From the NCBI RefSeq assembly GCF_964340395.1, contig NC_135562.1, positions 14,504,796 to 14,568,795 of the forward strand: a stretch of DNA of 64,000 nt, given 5' to 3'. Source of the stretch: Glandiceps talaboti. Taxonomy: Eukaryota > Hemichordata > Enteropneusta > Spengelidae. Positions 30,201-45,200 of the stretch are shown here, piece after piece. The notes under the pieces were generated by a model. The model saw only the letters and a program-made list of their open reading frames with translations, did not search any database and was not told the origin of the DNA. Within the stretch, counting starts at the first letter, position 1, and each line of letters starts with the position of its first letter. Both the position numbers and the translations under genes were made by a program.

Positions 30201-33200
30201 ATCCATGGATGTACACAGTTGTTGTTTATACAATTGATTGACACACTGCATTTGCAAGTGCTTCCACAAGAACTATAAAATAGGTTTTATTTAGTTTTGT
30301 AATGTATTGCATTGTATTGTTAGGTAGGTACATGTACTTGATTGCACTGTATTGCAATATATTTATCATATACTACATGTAGACTATGGAAAATATTGCA
30401 TTGTATTGTTATGTATAGCAGTATTGCATTGCATTGTATTGTTATGTACTGCAGTATTGCATTGTATTGTTATGCATTGTAGTATTGCAATATAGCATTG
30501 TATTGTTATGTACTGCAGTATTGCATTGTATTGTTATGCATTGTAGTATTGCAATATAGCATTGTATTATTATGTATTGCATTGTATTGCTATGTATTGC
30601 AGTTTTGCAATATAGTATTGTATTGTTATGTATTACAGTATTGCATTGTATTGCTATGTATTGCAGTATTTCAATATAGCATTGTATTGTTATGTATTAC
30701 AGTATTGCATTGTATTGCTATGTATTGCAGTATTTCAATATAGCATTGTATTGTTATGTATTACAGTATTGCATTGTATTGTTATGTATTGCAGTATTGC
30801 AATATAGTATTGTATTGCTATGTATTGCAGTATTGCATTGTATTGTTATATATTGCAGTATTGCAATATAGTATTGTATTGTTATGTATTACAGTATTGC
30901 ATTGTATTGTTATGTATTGCAGTATAGCACTGTATTGTTATGTATTGCAGTATTGCATTGTATTACTATGTATTACAGTATTGCATCGTATTGCTATGTA
31001 GATACATTATTTCACTGTAATATTATAATATACATTTATCTATACTATACAAGATTGTATGCACAGTATTTTGTTTTATTGTTACAATATATACAGCACT
31101 GCATTGTAATATACAAATGTATAGACAGTACATGTACTGTACTGCATTGCAAAGTATATCCACTATTGCAATATATTGTCAAAATACTACACGTCGTATT
31201 GCAATTCATGTACAGTATTGTATTGTAATATATATACAATATCATTTTACAATGCAATACAACATAACATATTGTAATTGACATGTAATGTACATATTAT
31301 ATAGTATTGCAAGACTTGTTTTGTAGTGTAGAGTAATGTTGTGTCATATTGTACTGTGCTGTATTGTATAATTCTGTGATTAGTTGTACCATTTTGTTGC
31401 ATTGTAACATGTTACATTTTGTATTGTATTGTATTACATTGTATCGCATTGTCTGGTATGCATTGTATTGTATTATTATATATATTGTATTTTGCTTTGC
31501 ATTGTATCATCTTGCATTTTTGTATTGTATTGTATCATATAATAATACATTGCTTTCCATTGTATTGCATTGTATTGGTTCACTTTGCATTGTGTTGTGT
31601 TGTATGTATTGTATTGCATTGTCTTGTATCGTATTGTGCTTTGGATCATATTGTACTTTTGTATTGGTGGTATGGTTCTTTTTATTTGTCTTCATTTGAG
31701 CTGCTGTGAACCATTTGATTGGCCTACTGGAGCATCACATGTTCTGGAGGGTTATTGTTCACGTGCATATCATATACAAAAAAAAATGCATTGGTTAACT
31801 TGGTTAATTGTTGTGTATTGTCTCAAAGTAGTTATCATGCAATGACAATGAACTTACCAGTTCTGTCCTCCCTCATCCAGTACCAAATGATGCCGGGATC
31901 TGGTTGATCATCTTCCATGTATGGTGCTGGGTCATAACTTGTACTATCACAACCACATAGAATAGTACCATACAGTTTACTAGAACTAGTTTGTTTGGTT
32001 GTTAAGTAACTATCAGAGTCTGTAGTTATATAAGGCATGATATTTCGAAGAGCTGAGTTCGAATCATCCCAGTCATTAAATTTTTGTACTAAAGCACTCT
32101 CCTGGCTGTCATCGTCTTCTAAAGTGAAAGTGTAGGATGAAGGTACTTCCCAAATACCGCCCCATTCTCCAAATGCATTGGCCTCTAAGCGGTACTGAAA
32201 TGGTGACAACAACAATAATCAGTATTCTTTCAATTAAATCAATGACACTTGGTATTACTATAAAATAATCCCTATGATGCATGGGTACAAGTTTGGCATA
32301 CATTAGGTATTTGCACAAGAGCACTCTTTGCAGTCATACATTCAAGTGCATAGTAAATGAAAGTGCAGTAGAACAGTATCAGTGAAAATATATGCTGTCA
32401 GTACCCATACTGGCACTCACACCTAATGGGATTATTACACTAATCATGACTAATAATGGGATTATCACACTGTTTAATAGAAACATCAAAATTCCAAAAA
32501 GTAATACTGTGTGATAATACAATTCAATGTACAAGTAATGATGACACTCATTTGCATATAATTTGCATACAACTTGCATAAAGGTATACATTAACGTTTT
32601 CAGAAATCAATAATAAAAAAAAAATATTACTTGTATGCATGTGCACCAGTGTAAGTAATTACTGGAATATTATGTAATTATAATTGGTACAATAATATGA
32701 TAATGCATAAAATCAATACTGCGTGAAATAATCAATAATAATTGGCATATTAATCAAACATATTTCTGATGCTACATCATTTCAAGATGGCTGGCATGTG
32801 TGTTCTCTATTACTTTTGACTCACCTTGAATGAAGAGCCATTCCCTGATGCTACGATCTCATCAGCATATTTCAACATAGAATAATCAGTTGAGATTGAT
32901 GGCGCATTGATGTTCCTTTGCTCTGTGTTGCTTTGAGTCCATCCGTTCTTGGAAGCAGATGTCACAACAAGCGTCCAACCACCACCGTTACGAGTCATAT
33001 CACAATAAACGCTGCCCGTATTTGATGGTAGCGTTATATCGTACAGACCATCAGATGGGGACTGCCCTCTTGCTTTACTTATCTTATAGTGCACATTACA
33101 TGAAACATACTCTGTAACAAAATAACACCATATATATAGCTTTACTAATCTTGTATTGACCATTAAAGAGACACAAGCTTCAAGTTTATAAACTTTTTTC

Positions 33201-36200
33201 TCAAGTGAAAATCCTTTTTAAAAAAGCTTCATTTCAACTAGTCTAGTGTAATCTTAATGTTGAAGCATGCCTTCTATGACATTACAATTTGTGTTCTGGC
33301 ATAGTTAGAACTGTTGATTGCATAGTAGGGTGTTCCTGTAAATTTTTCATGTCTATGATAAATGTCATTGGATCGTTTATAAGGTATATCCTAATACCGG
33401 TTTGAGTTCAGTCAATCCCAAGTGATGGTTAAGTATACATCATTAAGTAGAATGAGATTACTATGAGTACTTTTAATATGCAGAAAATATGCAAAAACAC
33501 ATAAACTCAACTTATGCCCCTTTAATGTAATCAGAGACTATTATCATATAGAAGAAATGTGATGGAGAATACTGTAGAAATACACACCAATGGATTACAT
33601 ATACAAGTTCTTACATAATGACCTTCCCAATTAAAAAATACTGTTCTATAGGATTTAGTCTTAGACTACTTGTGTAAAACTGTCATAACTTAGCGTGGCA
33701 TAAATTGCAACCTTCCAAACCCATAAAGTTTGAGAATATCCCTCATCAATTATGAATTGATGGCAGGCAAATAGCAACCTCTTATACAATAAGATCTTAA
33801 GTTTTGTTGAAAATATCCAGAGAAAAAATATCTTTACAGAGTTCCTTCCAGGTTTGGGATGGAAATAGGTAGACTACAATGTACATACATAGGTGATGAC
33901 ATCACAAGAGAACATTTCAGCAAAGATGGCTGCCATACCATTTTGAGAGGTGACAGTTAGGGCGCTATACTCACAATCAGGTCCACATAAATATTTACTC
34001 ATTCTGACTTACCTAGCTCATAATAATCATATGCCACATCACTAGCAGAAAGTGAGGTGAGAGATGTAGCCAAGCTGGTAGCACTGTCTATGCTGAGATT
34101 GCATTCTTCAATGGTGTCACTGTACTCAAATGATGAACAGTTCAGGGAGGTTTCTTCCAAACATAGTGCTGCACATGCCTCCACAGATGACACATTGGTA
34201 TAAATTAAGTCATCATAGTTGTTCAATATATGACCTGATGTACCCACAAAGTACTGCATTGGGTCACCTGTCAAAGGTAAACAGATTTAGAAGGTGATGA
34301 GGACAAGTCATCTAACCTATGTAATATGTGTGATGTACCCACAAAGTATTGCATTGGATCACCTATCAAAGATAAAGTGATTTAGAAGATGGTGAGAAAA
34401 AGTCATTCAACCAATCTACTATGTGTGATGTATCCACACAGAATTGCACTGAGTTACCTATTATAACCACATGGGCAAACTTATCAAAGCCATGTTATAC
34501 TAATATGTAACATGTTGCATAATGTAAAAACTGTATTATGTCACCTTTCAAAACAAACAGATAACCAGACAGACAAACTCATCTAAGCCATTTATTAGTA
34601 ATATGTAAGTTGATGTTCCCATAATGTACAATTGTATTGAGTCACATATGAAAAAACACAGATAACAGAGGAGTAGATTTATTTATCAAAATCCATCTGA
34701 TATATATTTTGCCTGTAGTTTTGTATTGGGTCACCTCTTAAACCAAACAGATAAACAGATAGACACTTTCATCTAAGCCATCTAATATGTCACATGATGT
34801 TCCAATTATGTAAAAATGTATTGTTTCAACTATCAAGATAAAAAAATAACAGATGAGTAGTGTTACCTATTAAAAACCATCTTATATATACTTTGCCTGA
34901 AGTGTTAACAAATATGCCCCCCCCCCCTCATATATAACATGATGTTTAAATAATGGAAGATTGTATAATATCTTCTACCAAATAAACAAGTAACCAGATA
35001 GGAACTAAATGGCCAATATGACCTATGTTATCTAATATGTAACATTATGTGTCAATAATGGTAGTTTGTATAATGTCACCTATCAAACCAAACAGATAAC
35101 AGATGATCAGTAAAGTCGTCTAAGCCATCTAATATGTAACCAGATTTTGCAATCATGTATCGTATTGAGTGACAAAGTAGTTCCCATAAAATGCTGCATA
35201 TCAAACCTGAAGTGGATTCATGACTCTGTTTAATGTTCACGAGTTTCTAAATGTTCATAATTATATATTACTGAATTTTGTCTAAAATATCAATCCCGAC
35301 TTACCTAGGCCATCGATAAATTCATTTCCTTGGCAACGGATAGCACCATGACCAGGTGCAGGGTTAGTACAAGTACGTGTACGTTGTTGTACTCCAGTGC
35401 CTGCACAAGCTACTGTACATGAATTCCATTCTGACCAAGCACTCCATTGGCCCTCAACTACAAAACAAACACAAATAATTGGTCATTGCTATTTGCTCAC
35501 ACTTGTAGGCATACTGCAGGAATCCCACACCAGGTTTTATCTCTATGTGATAGAACCAATGGATTGGATGGGGCTTATTTCTCGGGCCTGTGTGTCACCC
35601 CAAGACAGACTGTTTTCCTTGGGCTCAGCCCTTAGGAAACAGATTGTGTTGTAGGGACTAACAGACCTCGAAGGAAACAGATACATGATGTTGCCCTTGT
35701 TTCCCTTGGGCTCTTTGTTCTCAGGTAGCATATTGTGACTCGCAGTCCCTCAAGAAAGCAGATGTGGTACATGTGTGATGTTGTCCACACAATCAATCAA
35801 CAAACATGTAATGTTGTATGCTCACTCTCAAGTTGCTGTGGAAGTAACTAGTAAAGCCTTTCCCAGTTAATCCAGAAAGACCCTGGAGTCTCTTTAACAC
35901 CTTACAACACCTGTTTGTGAGTATAATTGTCTTTGACTGCTAATAAAGTCATTACTCAAGGAGTACTCCCACTATGCACATTAAAAGTCACAGCTATCTT
36001 TGCTGTAAATAATACTTGGGTTTTTTGATAATCATTGTTTTTATTTGTTGAAGTCCAGGATGTTTTGAAACAATTTAAAAAGTTGAAGTAATCTTTTTCT
36101 GACAAATTGAGTATACCAGAAACGTATCTAGGCTATGAAGATGTTTACAAATTCTCAATTCCTCTTCCAGTTCTTTTCAGTACTTGAAATTTTCACATTT

Positions 36201-39200
36201 CTATACAGCTGCTAAAAATATAGACATACCATTAAGGATACAGTTAAAGACATAGACATAAAGTTTAGCGAAATCATCTGCAAATATTTTTTTCTCATTA
36301 TGCCTATATTTTACATATTTTGGGTAAATCACTGTATATGCCAGTCTAGCAAAAATCCAAACCACTGTTGCACTTGAAATAAAACCTTAAAAGTCCCACT
36401 TGGGCATCCTTACCTGGTTGGTAAAGACCGTAGAGTTCAACTCTCAAGTTAATCTTAGTTTCCCAACTCTGTGGTTTGATCTTCACATATCTAACATCAG
36501 GAATTGGTCCTATACTATGTCTGACCACTGTATCCTTATCAAAATTGGCCTGGAACAACTGAAAACATAAATATATACATTGTTAAAGAGGCAAACTTGA
36601 GTTTTTAAGTTTTGGGGGCATAACTTTTTAATGTAAATTAAATAATTCCAGTAGTATTCTACTTGAATACTGAAACACACTTGTACTTATTTATCTATTA
36701 ATTAATTAATTAATTAATTAATTAATTTATTTATTTATTTATTTATTTATCTATTTATTCATTTATTTATTTATTCATTCATTCATTCATTTATTGATTG
36801 ATTGATTGATTTATTCATTCATTCATTCATTTATTATCTACTCGTTACAGTATTGAAAAAGAAAAAAGAAGAAATATTTCACATTCTTAGGTAAGCGGGT
36901 AAAGGGAGAGCAGAAAATAGCAAAAGCTAGTCCCGTTCGTCTGTCTCCTAGGACACTTTCAGTGCAATTCAACATTTCTACAACTGAATTTCTTTAGTTT
37001 TACTGTCCATAAAGAAAGACTACTTTAGTGGTTTTCAAAGCAAATAAACGCATTGAAGGATTTAAAATTCTTCTTTTGACTTAGTTTCTTCTATATCATA
37101 TCATGAAATGTAGCAAATTTAATTCTTTTATCACATGTGGCTCCATTGGCATAATGGTATTACCTAGTAAGATCTTTGTTGAGCAGGATGATGAAATAGG
37201 ACAATGCTTTATAATGAAAGTTTTTGTCAGTCTGCATATGAATAAATTTTTACTCTTCGTTATTATCTCCAAGAACTTATGCGGTAAACTTAGGAGGTAA
37301 AACACAGTACTGATATGTATGTGTGAGTAATTATGACACTGGTAATCCAGCCTTCGATTTACTGAGTTAGGTGCAAAGTAAATCTATTGTTCTTCAATGT
37401 GGTAAATTACACAAGTGGGTGATGGCAGTTCCTATGTTGTGCGATTATAATCACCCTGTGATCATTGTGTAAACATTTGAAGTCCTTCAACAACACTGTA
37501 AGTTCATGGAACTCTAACTAAACTAGTTCTCAGAGACGCCACCTTACTGTTAATATAATTAAACCAACATCCATTCAATATCTTATCACTGTTGTATCAA
37601 CATGTTGTGACAATAGTTTTAGTTTGTGGCTATCTTTAATAGAAAATTGAAGGCGAAGTTACCACAGTTACAGGAAAATATAAGGCGAAACTTTTTTATC
37701 ATTTAGATATCAAAGGGACACTTGATGTAATTATTCATTCAGTCAATAAATAAATAGAGTACATAGTCAGCCAAAAGAAAAACACTAGTCTGGGAAAGAA
37801 AGAAAACAACAACTGCCCCCTGTGGTAACAATTGTTGGGCAGGAATTAGATGAAATGTAATAATGCTTATAGTACAATTTTTATTAATTAGCAAGAAGAT
37901 GGTCTAGCTGCGTCAAGTGAAATTTTTTTATTTGAAGTACATGTGCACATACCTTAACATCACCACTCTCAGTATAGTTACTCCATTCTGTTCCGTCTTC
38001 ACTGTATAACAGATAATATGATGTCACGTATCTGTCATAGTTCTGTCTTCCACTGGTAGCTACTCCTTTCAAAGTGACAGGGTCAACCAGGTCAATCAGT
38101 AGCCAGTCATCAGTATCTGGGTCACTAGGACACCAGGCTTCATTTCCATCAGATAGGTACAGTCTAGCCTCAGAGCCACCACTACCACCACCAGAAGCAG
38201 TCTGTGATACACTTAATTGGGAGTCTGCAATCTCCTCTGTGGCCATTCCTAGTGCACCATCTTCAATGTCTGTCAAACAATTATAAAATGATTTCGCTTT
38301 CAATTTAAGCATTATCAAAAATTCATTTTTCAGTGACCCATTGTTTATTGATTGGCTAAGACATTAATATGAAAAATGACACAGGTTGACATATTGCAGA
38401 TATTGTCATTTTGTAACAGCTAATTATATACATGCTTATTACACAAAATCATATTATTTCTAGAAAAGTATCCAATCAATGATCATCTTACATAAAGATA
38501 TGGTGGTTTCCTCAAACTTAAGGTTAAAGTGCACCTTGGGTAAAGTCTAAGACACAGTTCAAAAATCCATTACTTTTTTATTTTTTGTTTTCTCTTCATT
38601 TTTTTTTATTATTTTTTTTTTTCATTTTTTAAAATTTTAAAAAATCCATTATTTTAAATACACCTAATTTAACTTGAAGTAACCCACTGATGTCTCTGTA
38701 TTCAGAATTTGGGTTAATTTAATTTGGAATTAGGACACTTTGTCTCAGCAATGATAATAATATATGAAGCACAACAACAAACTGGTTCATCATGATATCA
38801 TTCCTCCCCACCCCCACCCCCACCCCCACCCCCTAAAAAAAGAAAAAAAGAAAAAAAAGTTGATTTATATAGTAATAAATACCAAATGTATTGCTCTGGT
38901 GTACCATTCTAATTTACAACATATCTTGAATATTAAAGAGAGTGCAACATACTACATGTATGTATATACGTGTATCAATAAGCATCTTATGTATAGCTCT
39001 GGTCTATACTAAAGTCAAATGTAAAATATACCTGGAATGAAGTGAGCACATCGTATGTACTACATATATATATAGCAATAGACATTGTGCATTGTATGTA
39101 TTGCTCTGGTCTATAATTCCGATTTAAAATGCATGTATATCTTGAATGAAGTGCAGAGTGCACAGCACATATATAGCAATAGACATTCTATGCATTGCTC

Positions 39201-42200
39201 TGGTCTACAATCTAATTTGAATAGAGTAAGCACAACATACCACGTATATAGCAATAGACATCATATGTATTACTCTGGGATACATAACCCCAGTTTTGTA
39301 CTCCAGCACTAGATCCACATCCGCTCTGAGCATACTGTAGAGGATAGCGTACACTAGCATCATCTAACCAACCAGCTGCACATACGTGGAGACCTGCTTC
39401 CCATGCAGCATACAGTTCATCATACGTAGCAATCTCTGCACCATACTTAAGACATTCGTCCTGGGCATCACTGTATGTCAAAGAGTATGTACCACTGGAA
39501 CCTGTGACATGGAATGCTAGTTTTCCTGTAAACAAATATCATAATTAATATCATCTTTGACTTTTAGTCAGTGTTTTATCTCCCAGTATAAAGAAGGAGG
39601 AATATGTACCACAGGCACCTGTGATATGGAAAGCCAGTTCTTCTGACTAATAGATAATAATTAGCTACTATCATATTTGACTTTTATACAGCGATTTATC
39701 TCCTAGTATAAAGAAGGGGGAATATTTACCACAGGAACCTGTGACATGGAAAGCCAGTTTTTTTGTAATAGATAATAATTAGCCACTATCATATTTGACT
39801 TTTATACAGCGATTTATCTCCCAGTATAAAGAAGGGTGAATATGTACCACAGGAACCTGTGATATGGAAGGCTTGTTTTCCTGTAATTAATAACAACTAA
39901 TCATAATTAGCCGTTATCATCTTTGACTTTTAGTTAGGGGTTTATCTCCCAGTATCAAAGAAGGAAGAATAATATTGGGGAATAACATAATTGTATGTCC
40001 TCAAGCATAATTCAGAAAAAATCAGGAAAATGACAGTGATTTGGAACGTTTTGATTCATATTTCAAGCACCACAGATCCAGTGACATGCTTGTGTCGTGA
40101 TGTAGAATGATCAGGGTATATATTCCACATTTTCTGTTCAAAGACAATATCTTCGCTTGTGCATGGTATAAATCATCAACATCTTGATAATTCAAACGTC
40201 TACAATCAAATATCAACCACAAACTGTTACACTTACCAGCATAGACTTCAACTTCACATATCGTCAGAGCAGCTGTTGAATTGATAGGTTGAATGCTAAC
40301 ATATCTACCAGGTATAGGATCTGTACACTCCACAGTCATTGCAGCGGTAGCAGTCTCAACGATATCACCGCAGCGGAAATTTTTGGTGTGATCAAAGTAT
40401 ATACCGACTCTGACATCCATGTTGTTTAATCTATCAGCTGTAAACAAAGGAAACAATTCAAACATTAAAAATAAAAATAAATCAGTGGAAGAGACAATGC
40501 TAAAACTACAGCCCAAGTTGTTACCTAATTGCTTTAAACTAATACGTATTATAATTTCAGTGTTTATACCGCTTAACTATGTTAACAATGGGTAGTCTGG
40601 ACATGACTTACTGTTAGAATCTCTGTTAACAACATAGTTTGAACACGACTTACTGTACTATATTAAAATTGCTTTTAGCAACACAGTTTGGTTATGACTT
40701 CATTACTGTTAGAATTGCTGTTTAAAACATAGCTTGAAAATAACTAATGTTTAGAATCTCTGTTGACAACATGGTTTGAACATAACTTAATTACTATTAG
40801 AATTGCTTTTAGCAACACAGTTTGGACATGATGTATGTTAACAACATAGAGAGTTTGTACATGATTTACTGTTAGAGTCTCTGTTTAGAACATAGACAGT
40901 TTGGTCAATGACTTATGGTTAGAATTTCTGTTGACAACATTGATAGTTTGAACCTGATTTACTGTTAGAATTTCTGTGGACAACATAGACACTTTGGACA
41001 TGAATGACTGTTAGGATATCTGTTTAGAACATAGACAGTTTGAACATGACTTACTGTTAGCATTTCTGTTGACAACATATACGGTTTGAATATGATTTAC
41101 TGTTAGCATTTCTGTTGACAACATACACAGTTTGAACATGACTTACTATTAGAATCTCTGTTTAGAACATAGACAGTTTGAACATGACTTACTGTTAGTA
41201 TTTCTGTTGACAACATAAACGCTTTGGACAGAATAGGCACCACCTAAATCAACCTTCCACCATGGATTTCCATCAGCTGATGTATGTGTACATGAGCCTA
41301 TATTAAAATTGGAATTAGTGTTCCCATCCACAGCTAATTCTGAAAATCCCTGGGAAGTGTAACCATCACTACTTTGCCAGGTGTCTTTGCCAAGAGCTAC
41401 ATTGATATCTAAAAAAAAAAGTATGATCATAAACAAGAGAAAATGTATGTTAACAAATAGGAAATGCTTATAAAGTAATTATGGTACAAAAGAATCAAAT
41501 TTGTCTTTATCATCTGAAATGCATTGGGGAACAGTATCCCCAGTCAACATCATATTCACAACATCAATACCAGAAGTCATTTCAACATCTCAAGTGTGGA
41601 AGAGCATCCCAATCAACATCGACAGCAGAAATCATTTCACTATCTCGAGTGTTACTTTTGAACTCCGTACCCAGCAGGGAGATCATGTATATATAATATA
41701 TCAAGAATCACTATCATATCTCCACTTGTACATGAACACAGGATTACTTGAAGTTTTGGGAATTAGCTCAGTAGACATCACACTGAGAGTAAACACTATC
41801 TCAAATCAGCAGATTATAATACTGGGACATGATGCTCATATTACTTTTAACTTACATGTTTATAATTTGGTCTATTTTATAGCTCGTGTCTATTGTTCAT
41901 GTGTCTATTTTCTCTTTTTTTTATATCTAGATTTGTAAATGCTGTATAATTGTTTCCATTCTTTCAAAACTTGTATATCTTCAAATTGATTAGCTTGACA
42001 TCGATTCTATGTGCCTTCTACTGAAGAATCACAAATAGCTCTATCTGCATCATCAACAACACTGTTAACTCCTTCATTTTGTATGTACTTTATTTCATCA
42101 AACTGTTCAAACCTTCAAGTTTCTTTGTTCTTACCTCTACAATCTACGGTAGAATCGCAGGCAGCTCTATCTGTATCATCACCATCACAGTCCTCCCCAT

Positions 42201-45200
42201 CATACTGCGGTAGAGGATTGTCACAAGCACGTGTTCGGTATTCCACTCCTCCAGTGCCACAATCAATGGAACAGTCACTCCATGATCCCCAGTCTCCCCA
42301 ACCACCGTCAACTACACAAAGTAAAAAAAAAATTGGGTATTTCACTAAAACAAACCATATTTCTTTTTCCCCTATTGAACTTTTACACAGTATAACAGCA
42401 TAATTTTGCCAGCAATGCAAAGTTTATTACTGTCTTTACCAATCATAGGTTATTATAAAATCATAAACTTACCTGTCATTTCAAATAAAACATCACTAAA
42501 ATTGCAGTTTCAAAGCCATTTTAGATGAAAATAAAGAACTCTGAAACATGGTATTAATATACCTTAACAAAAATAGGTTATACGGTTAACTGCCTATCCA
42601 CCAGTTGAGGGTGTGGGTGGGTTAAATCTGCCCAGGGCGCTAACCCGCATCAATATGGTATTTTATTCTACGACTTATTTTTAAAGCTACTTCACTGCAC
42701 TGTATAATCAAATCACTTCATAGAGATAACTACTTTTGTATACCAGGATTGTTTGTTTGGTTTTCAGACGTGACTGTGGTCAAACACCACTCAATTAATG
42801 TTAAAATGTAATCTCCCTGTCTAAATTGTTCAACTCTTAAAAAATGAAGATCGCAAATTATAAAATAGCAACATCTTTGATGATCTGGCTATAGCCTAGT
42901 AGCATATATAATTAGATAATATTCCCAAATAATTTTTGTCCAGGCAAGGAAAAAATTAGAGTGAACTAATTAAGGGGCCCTTGTCAATACGAGTCACTAG
43001 ATTAGTGCGATAGATAGACGAGTAGTGACAACACTTATGTCATGAGTATTTTGCGGCTGAGTGAAGAAAAATATTGGGGATAATATAATTAAACCATAGA
43101 CAGTAATAAAAAAATACCTGAGGAAAGTAATGGCAATTTCGAGCGTTTTGATGCATATTTCAAACACAGTAGAAGCAATGACGTACCCATGTGCTGTTGT
43201 GACATAGACGTACGTTGTCATGATGTAGAATGATCAGAGTATATATTCCATATTTTTGGGTTGTGCATGGTATAATATAGTAGATATAACTTACTTGGAC
43301 AAGGTTGAGAACCACAGCTCTGGTTTTCAGTGTCGTCATCTGCTGCAGGACAATCATCCCCACCATTCATTGCTGGTGGATCATCACAGTCTCTTGTTCG
43401 GCTCTGAGTTCCACTTCCGGCACAAGCCACGGAACACTCACCCCAAGATGACCACTCTCCCCAATTACCATCAACTACACAAAATAAGGAATAAGGTAAT
43501 TCTCAGATGAACAAACTAATTTTGTACTTTTTGCAAAGTTTGGCAAACAAAATTGTTTTGTCAACCATGGCTTATAAGTCAGTATGTTTGTTTAGGATTT
43601 AGGATCCTTGTAAACTTGCGCAGCATAGTTTTGTTGGGGAACCTTGAACTGGTAAAACATCTGAGAATTCTGTTTTTATGTTGGATTTTTGACTGTTTAA
43701 CCCTTCATGATGCTTATTCTTTTTTTAGTTTTGTCAAGCGCATTGAGGCTGTTGTGTAATGTGCTGATAAGAATGTATTGTTATGTATGAGAGCATATTT
43801 TCACCACAAAGCAAAAACAAGAGAGAAAACAATCACTTACTTGGACAAGGTGTTGAACCACAGGACCTTGACTCGGTAGTATTTCCTACACAGTCTGCAC
43901 CATTGAATGCTGGTGTTGGGTTGGTACAGGTACGAGTTCTAGTCTCAGTTCCACCATCACAGGTAAAACTACATGCACCCCACTGACCCCATTCAGTGAA
44001 GTTACCATCAACTGCACAATAATAACAATAGCGGTTTATTAACACAGCATTTTCATATATCCCTCAGTGATTGGCTTAGATCGTATCACATGGTTTGGAC
44101 TACTGACCTCAATTTGCATAGAGCTAGGCACTAGTCATGTTCTATTTTCCCTAGGGCGATATTCATTTAGAAAGGAATATGTAATACTGTCAGTGTATAT
44201 AGGGTTGTGCACACACTGGATGAATATAATGTGGTAGTAGAAATATGTGCATATATTATATGTTACAACATTCCAAGTCAAGAGTAGTAAGTCCGATACT
44301 GAAACACAAATTTTGTTGTTGTCAGTCAACATGCTAAAAACTGGGAGTTCATGTGAGTCACCATATAGTAAGGGATAGACATTTGGTGTGTAACTAGAAA
44401 TTGTGTGTCAGCGGCATATCAAATTGGCTTAGAGAGAACACAGACTTTCTACAGACTTACCTGGACAAGAGTTACTTGCACATGTTGACTGAGTTTCATT
44501 GCCATCCCCTTGGCAATCTAATCCTCCATGCTGTGCTGGCGGACTGTCACATTCACGTGTTCTCACTTGGTAGTAGTCTCCTTGGTTACCGCATGTGACA
44601 GGGCAGTCACTCCAATTACCCCAACCACCCCATGATCCATCAACTAGCAGCAAATAACAAATAACAATCAGTCAGGAAAAAGATCTTTCAAATTCAGGTG
44701 CCAACATTTAAGTAAGAAGTAATGTTTCATGTCACCATAAAGATGTCAATCAGTTTGAGAAAAAAGAAAAAAGACTATGAAGTCAAATAAATATTAATTA
44801 ATTAATTAATTAATTGACCAAGTACATGTAATCAAGCAATCAGCCAACCTATCAACCAATCAATCAATCAACCAACCAACCAACCAACCAACCAACCAAT
44901 CAATCGACCGATCAACCAACCAACCAACCAACCAAACAATCAATCAATAGATGCACAAATAAACAAATAAATTAATTGATAAATAACATAGCTCAGTACT
45001 TGACTCACCTGGGCAAGGATTGGTGTTACAAGCTTCTGTCTCTGTGGAGTTACCAACACATTCTAACCCTCCACTGGATGCAGGTGGACTGTCACAACTT
45101 CTAGTCCTAGTGTGGGTGGAACCACCACAACTTACAGGACATGGAGACCATGCTGTCCAGTTTCCATATTGACCATCAACTGAAATAATGTAGAAATAAA

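Noticed and set aside
30498-31709. Several plus-strand frames of 80-116 codons rich in Cys, Tyr and Ile
   Set aside because: Artefacts of the ATTGCATTGTATTGTTATG array; frames overlap in all phases.
41501-41938. A 145-codon plus-strand frame in the intron between E18 and E19
   Set aside because: No domain recognised, composition is intron-like, and it overlaps a two-copy local repeat; not called as a gene.
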